A stretch of 64,000 nt of DNA from positions 1 to 64,000 of the forward strand of contig NZ_JAPTGG010000002.1 in the NCBI RefSeq assembly GCF_026891035.1, in the 5' to 3' direction. This document shows, in pieces, positions 60,034-64,000 of this stretch (positions within the stretch are counted from its first letter, which is position 1; each line of letters begins with the position of its first letter). Below the pieces are notes generated by a model, which saw only the letters and a list, made by a program, of their open reading frames with translations, did no database searches and was not told where the DNA came from. Made by a program: the position numbers and the translations under genes. The DNA is from Dasania phycosphaerae. Lineage in GTDB: Bacteria; Pseudomonadota; Gammaproteobacteria; Pseudomonadales; Dasaniaceae.

Positions 60034-60303
60034 ATGACGCCTGAAGTTGCCCTGGATATTTTTCGAGAAGCGATTTTTATTATTATGCTAATGGTTGCGG
60101 TTATGGTTGTGCCCAGCTTATTAGTGGGTTTGATAGTGAGCATGTTTCAAGCGGCGACCCAGATCAATGAGCAAACCTTAAGTTTCCTACCTCGCTTATT
60201 AATTACCTTAACCTCTCTGGTTGTTGCAGGGCCTTGGTTGCTTAACAAGGTCATGGATTTTTTTATTCGTCTGCTGGAGGCCATCCCTACCTTGATCGGT
60301 TAG
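60034..60303 (+). CDS. fliQ: Flagellar export gate protein FliQ
   Basis: 89 residues, two membrane helices. LLVGLIVSMFQAATQINEQT and LSFLPRLLITL are characteristic of the family. It lies between fliP and fliR as in other bacteria. Confidence 0.97.
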   Translation: MTPEVALDIFREAIFIIMLMVAVMVVPSLLVGLIVSMFQAATQINEQTLSFLPRLLITLTSLVVAGPWLLNKVMDFFIRLLEAIPTLIG

Positions 60304-60321
60304 GGCATAGGTTAATAACCC

Positions 60322-61101
60322 ATGGTAGAAATCACAGCGGCACAAATAGGCGGGTGGTTAGGCCAGTATCTTTGGCCGCTGTTTCGTATTAGCGGTTTTT
60401 TTATGCTGGCACCTGTAGTGGGTAGCCAGTTGGTGCCAGCTCGCATACGTTTAATGCTCTCTATATTGACCGCTTTGGTTTTAGCCCCCGTGCTGCCTGC
60501 TATGCCCGCTATTGATGCGGTAAGTTTAAATTCGGCTTTTATTACCATCCAACAAGTTTTAATTGGCGTGGCCATGGCTTTGGCCTTACAGATGCTGTTG
60601 CAGGTATTTATTTTGGCGGGGCAAATGATTGCTATGCAAATGGGCTTGGGTTTTGCGTCCATGGTAGACCCCAGTAACGGCATTAGCGTTACCGTCGTCA
60701 GTCAGTTTCATTTGATGTTGGCCACCTTATTATTTGTGGCTGTGGGTGGCCATCTGGCGATGATAGAGGTGTTGGCGGAAAGTTTTATCGTGCTGCCAGT
60801 AGGGGCAGGGTTTATTAGCAATAATGCGCTGTGGAGTATTATGGGCTGGTTTACTTGGATGTTTGCCGCCGGAGTATTAATGGCGCTGCCAGCGGTCACC
60901 TCTTTAATGATAGTCAATGCCGCGTTAGGGGTGATTACCCGCTCGGCACCGCAGTTTAATATTATGACTATAGGTTTCCCGTTTATGGTTATTTTGGGTT
61001 TGGCCATAATCTGGGCCACCATGGGTAATTACCTGCCGCACTTCGAATACTTCACCCGCGACGCCCTGGATATGATGGCCGATTTAGTGGCTATACGTTA
61101 G
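60322..61101 (+). CDS. fliR: Flagellar export gate protein FliR
   Basis: 259 residues, about six membrane helices. Motifs include RISGFFMLAPVVGSQLVPAR, GLGFASMVDPSNGISVTVVS and RSAPQFNIMTIGFP. The stop is 5 bp from the convergent solute-binding gene. Confidence 0.96.
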   Translation: MVEITAAQIGGWLGQYLWPLFRISGFFMLAPVVGSQLVPARIRLMLSILTALVLAPVLPAMPAIDAVSLNSAFITIQQVLIGVAMALALQMLLQVFILAGQMIAMQMGLGFASMVDPSNGISVTVVSQFHLMLATLLFVAVGGHLAMIEVLAESFIVLPVGAGFISNNALWSIMGWFTWMFAAGVLMALPAVTSLMIVNAALGVITRSAPQFNIMTIGFPFMVILGLAIIWATMGNYLPHFEYFTRDALDMMADLVAIR

Positions 61102-61106
61102 CGCTT

Positions 61107-61886
61107 TTACTGTAAGTATTTATCGATAATTGCCTGTAAAGTACCTGCTTTTTGTAGCTGTATTAGGCTGTTATTAAACTGCTGTACGCGTTCGGCTTTA
61201 TTTGATTTTTTACTAATAAGTACATGCACATCTGTGGCATAGATTGTGTAGGGATGAATTTCAATTTGATCTAATATGCCCAACTCACGCAAGGTGTGGC
61301 TGCCAGACATGGCATCGGCGATATAGCCATCTATGCGACCTTTTAATAATTTTTTAGGGTTTATAGATTCTTTGCTTACGACCTGGGTAAGTTTTTTAAA
61401 CTCTGGCTTAGCCATCATTTTTTCGAAGGCCTCGCCATTGTATACACCGCGAGTTAAGCCCAATTTAAACTTGGTTTTTATAAGATCATTTAGATCGTTA
61501 ATGGCATAGCTTTCACTGCTGCCTTTACGTACAAATAAAGCTCGGGTTTCTTGTCGGTAGGGTTGAGTGAAATAAGCCCATTGCTCCCTTTCTTTGGTGT
61601 ACGAGGCGCCAGAGACCAAGTCGACCTTTCCTGCCTCTGTGTCGCTTAGTAATCGTTTCCAAGGCATGCTTTTTAAGCTTAGCTGGCAATTCATATTATC
61701 TAATATGGCTGTCACTAGCTCTATATCCAGGCCGCTGATTTCATCGCGTTCATTTTTATAGGCGTAGGGTTGCCAGTGCTCCCAGCCCATGCTTAAGCGG
61801 CAGTCTTGAGCTTGTGTGGGCAAATGGCAGGCCAGTATTAAGAGGGCGATCAGGGCTTTTGGTTTGAGATAAGTCAATAAATACAT
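61107..61886 (-). CDS. Periplasmic solute-binding protein, family 3 type
   Basis: About 259 residues: a signal peptide (LIALLILACHLPTQAQ) and a type-II binding domain (MGWEHWQPYAYKNERDEISG, PYRQETRALFVRKGSSESYA). The frame runs up to 62021, but the ATG at 61886 gives a proper signal peptide at the N-terminus. It breaks the fliR-flhB order on the opposite strand with no permease nearby, so it is probably an insertion in this lineage. Ligand unknown; polar amino acids are common for the family. Confidence 0.82.
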   Translation of the reverse strand: MYLLTYLKPKALIALLILACHLPTQAQDCRLSMGWEHWQPYAYKNERDEISGLDIELVTAILDNMNCQLSLKSMPWKRLLSDTEAGKVDLVSGASYTKEREQWAYFTQPYRQETRALFVRKGSSESYAINDLNDLIKTKFKLGLTRGVYNGEAFEKMMAKPEFKKLTQVVSKESINPKKLLKGRIDGYIADAMSGSHTLRELGILDQIEIHPYTIYATDVHVLISKKSNKAERVQQFNNSLIQLQKAGTLQAIIDKYLQ

Positions 61887-62106
61887 AAGTAAGGCTCTAG
61901 TGGCGGCTGTACATAGTATTAAGCATATAGGCAATTTTCTTATTGGGTAGTTTTTGGTTTGTTTTTTGTTCACTTTAAGCTTAGTGCTTGTGCAGCTACA
62001 GCTGCTGGTGGATCTAGGCACAAGTCTTGCTCTATAGCTGTAATAAGAGGTGGTTGCGATTTTTTTGACGCTGGCCGCCGTCGTTATACTTTAATTGAGT
62101 GCTAGC

Positions 62107-63279
62107 GTGGCAGAGAACGAAAACGGCCAGGAAAAAACCGAAGAGCCCACCCCCAGAAAGCTGCAAAAAGCCAAGGATGATGGCCAGATAGCCCGTTCTA
62201 AAGAGCTAAACACCACCTTTGTGCTAGTGGGCGGGGTGCTGGGTTTAATTAGCTTTGGCGGTGATTTGGCCGAAGCCTTAAAAAACGTGATGCGCTATAA
62301 CTTTAGCCTGGATAGAGCCGCTGCCTTTGATGAGCAAATGATGGTGGCTCATTTGGCGGCCACCGCCTATTCCGCTATTCAAGCCCTCACTCCCTTTATG
62401 TTGATACTGGCTGTGGCTGCCTTTGTGGGCAATATTCTGCTGGGCGGCTGGATGCTCAGCGGCAAGGCGCTAATGCCTAAATTTAGCCGCTTAAATCTTA
62501 TTAAGGGTATGGGGCGTTTGTTTTCTGCCAATTCGCTGGTGGAGTTAACCAAGTCTTTGGCCAAGTTTTTATTGGTCGCCAGTATTACGGCGCTGGTATT
62601 AAATTTTTATCAGGGTGAGTTACTTAACTTAGGGGTCTCTTCCATACAAGAGGCGGTGCCGCATGCCATAGAGGTGGTGTCCTACTCGGTGCTGGCTATT
62701 AGTGCCACCACGATATTTATTGCCGTATTCGATGTGCCTTACCAGCTGTACTCGCACAAGAAAAAATTAAAAATGACCCTGCAGGAAGTCAAGGATGAAA
62801 TGAAAGACTCCGAGGGTAAGCCGGAAGTGAAAAGCCGTATCCGGCAGCTGCAACGAGAAGTGGCACAGCGCCGCATGATGGCTGAAGTGCCCAACGCCGA
62901 TGTGGTCATTACCAACCCCGAGCATTTCTCGGTAGCCTTGCGCTACGACTTAGAGGGCAGTGGTGCGCCGGTGGTAGTGGCCAAGGGTACCGATCAAATC
63001 GCCTTAAAAATTCGTGAGATTGCGGTGGCCCACGAGGTCATGATGATGGAGGCACCGCCATTAGCCAGGGCAATTTACTTTACCACCGAGCTGGATGAGG
63101 AAATCCCCGGCCAGTTGTATATGGCCGTAGCGCAGGTGCTGGCCTATGTGTTCCAGCTTAAAGCTTATCGCAAGGGTGAGGGGGCCAAGCCCAAGCCTAT
63201 GGCCGATATCGATGTGCCTGACGATGTGCATTACGGGGTGGATGGCAAAATAATTAGGCCGGATAAGCCAGAAACTTAA
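62107..63279 (+). CDS. flhB: Flagellar export switch protein FlhB
   Basis: Controls substrate specificity by self-cleavage. Four membrane helices are followed by a cytoplasmic domain with the cleavage motif NPEH in VVITNPEHFSVALRYD. EKTEEPTPRKLQKAKDDGQI at the N-terminus is typical. I prefer the GTG at 62107, giving MAENENGQ, over the TTG at 62095. The protein is about 390 residues. Confidence 0.96.
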   Translation: MAENENGQEKTEEPTPRKLQKAKDDGQIARSKELNTTFVLVGGVLGLISFGGDLAEALKNVMRYNFSLDRAAAFDEQMMVAHLAATAYSAIQALTPFMLILAVAAFVGNILLGGWMLSGKALMPKFSRLNLIKGMGRLFSANSLVELTKSLAKFLLVASITALVLNFYQGELLNLGVSSIQEAVPHAIEVVSYSVLAISATTIFIAVFDVPYQLYSHKKKLKMTLQEVKDEMKDSEGKPEVKSRIRQLQREVAQRRMMAEVPNADVVITNPEHFSVALRYDLEGSGAPVVVAKGTDQIALKIREIAVAHEVMMMEAPPLARAIYFTTELDEEIPGQLYMAVAQVLAYVFQLKAYRKGEGAKPKPMADIDVPDDVHYGVDGKIIRPDKPET

Positions 63280-63374
63280 AAACTGGAAGGCTTTTTGCTC
63301 TATTAGCCTTATTTGCACAATAAACACAGCATATGCCAGAAAACTGGCACCTACATCGAGACGATAAAACAACC

Positions 63375-64000
63375 ATGGCAGTTAACCCCCCCGCAAGCAC
63401 TAGCCCCATGCAGGCCATCTTACACAGTAATCTAGGTGTGCCGGTGCTACTGCTAACCCTGCTGGGTATGATGATTTTACCGGTACCGCCGTTTTTATTG
63501 GATGTGCTGTTTTCTTTTAATATCGCCTTGGCCATTGTGGTGTTGCTGGTTGCAGCCTATGCCTTGCGGCCCTTAGATTTTGCGGTATTCCCCACCATTT
63601 TGTTGATTGCGACCTTGCTGCGTTTAGCCTTGAACGTAGCCTCTACCCGCGTGGTGTTATTAGAGGGCCACAAGGGCGGTGATGCGGCTGGTAAAGTGAT
63701 TCAGTCCTTTGGTGAGGTGGTCATAGGCGGTAACTACGCCGTGGGCTTGGTGGTGTTTTTAATCTTAATGATTATTAACTTTGTGGTGGTGACCAAGGGT
63801 GCTGGCCGTATTTCAGAGGTGAGTGCGCGCTTTACCTTGGATGCCATGCCCGGTAAACAAATGGCTATAGACGCCGATTTAAACTCTGGCCTGATTACCC
63901 AAGACGAGGCCCGTACCCGCCGCGAAGAGGTGGGCAGTGAAGCCGATTTTTACGGCTCTATGGATGGTGCCAGTAAGTTTGTACGCGGCGATGCGGTTGC
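63375..64000 (+). CDS. flhA: Flagellar export protein FlhA, N-terminal part (cut by window edge)
   Basis: Proton-using export gate subunit. About 208 residues are visible: the first membrane helices (VPVLLLTLLGMMILPVPPFL), then the FHIPEP-type conserved region (LRLALNVASTRVVL, DAMPGKQMAIDADLNSGLI, RREEVGSEADFYGSMDGASK). The rest lies beyond the window. Confidence 0.96.
   Translation, partial: MAVNPPASTSPMQAILHSNLGVPVLLLTLLGMMILPVPPFLLDVLFSFNIALAIVVLLVAAYALRPLDFAVFPTILLIATLLRLALNVASTRVVLLEGHKGGDAAGKVIQSFGEVVIGGNYAVGLVVFLILMIINFVVVTKGAGRISEVSARFTLDAMPGKQMAIDADLNSGLITQDEARTRREEVGSEADFYGSMDGASKFVRGDAV

Noticed and set aside
1..64000. CRISPR array, prophage or insertion sequence with transposase
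   Set aside because: No regularly spaced direct repeats, no phage structural genes and no transposase frame were seen.

Overview
The window looks like a chromosomal segment of a marine-type gammaproteobacterium related to Cellvibrionales/Pseudomonadales. This rests on the housekeeping order aroA-cmk-rpsA-ihfB-lapA-lapB-pyrF, the flagellar order fliEFGHIJ-(STAS/PP2C/Hpt)-fliKLMNOPQR-flhBA, sigma-54-type promoter matches in front of flagellar genes, and a TonB receptor near a sulfatase. No integrase, transposase, CRISPR array, rRNA or tRNA gene was recognised.

Layout. 1-3035: start of a secreted arylsulfatase (cut by the window edge) and a TonB-dependent receptor. 3693-12957: an amine or amino-acid catabolic region with an aldehyde dehydrogenase, an omega-aminotransferase and an MFS carrier on the plus strand. 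On the minus strand are an SDR, two paralogous LuxR regulators, and a pair formed by an APH-fold kinase and a class-III PLP enzyme resembling amine-phosphate phospho-lyases. 13055-14525: a minus-strand cluster of small hypothetical genes and pseudogenes separated by integron attC-like sites, with no integrase (CALIN-like). 14840-17449: a large ankyrin lipoprotein. 17510-21957: a tightly overlapping operon DUF3348 - MotA/ExbB-like coiled-coil protein (DUF802) - MotB/OmpA-like protein - DUF2894, whose two membrane subunits have the ZorA/ZorB architecture.

22349-39553: housekeeping core with aroA, cmk, rpsA, ihfB, lapAB, pyrF, a ComEA-like protein, a DHH protein, tmcA, periplasmic binding proteins, an FAD oxidoreductase with a CBS protein, prfB with its programmed +1 frameshift, lysS and a cold-shock gene. 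40590-42935: an accessory island in which two 250-bp near-identical inverted repeats (3 mismatches) bracket a second group of attC-like cassettes: a DUF3592 protein, a lipoprotein and a broken GNAT gene. 43065-46193: mdh, ttcA and an MscS channel.

46484-64000: flagellar basal body, switch and export operon up to the first part of flhA. A STAS/PP2C/Hpt phosphorelay module lies between fliJ and fliK, and a divergent solute-binding-protein gene is wedged between fliR and flhB. The best candidates for something undescribed are the ZorAB-like four-gene operon and the inverted-repeat-bracketed cassette island.
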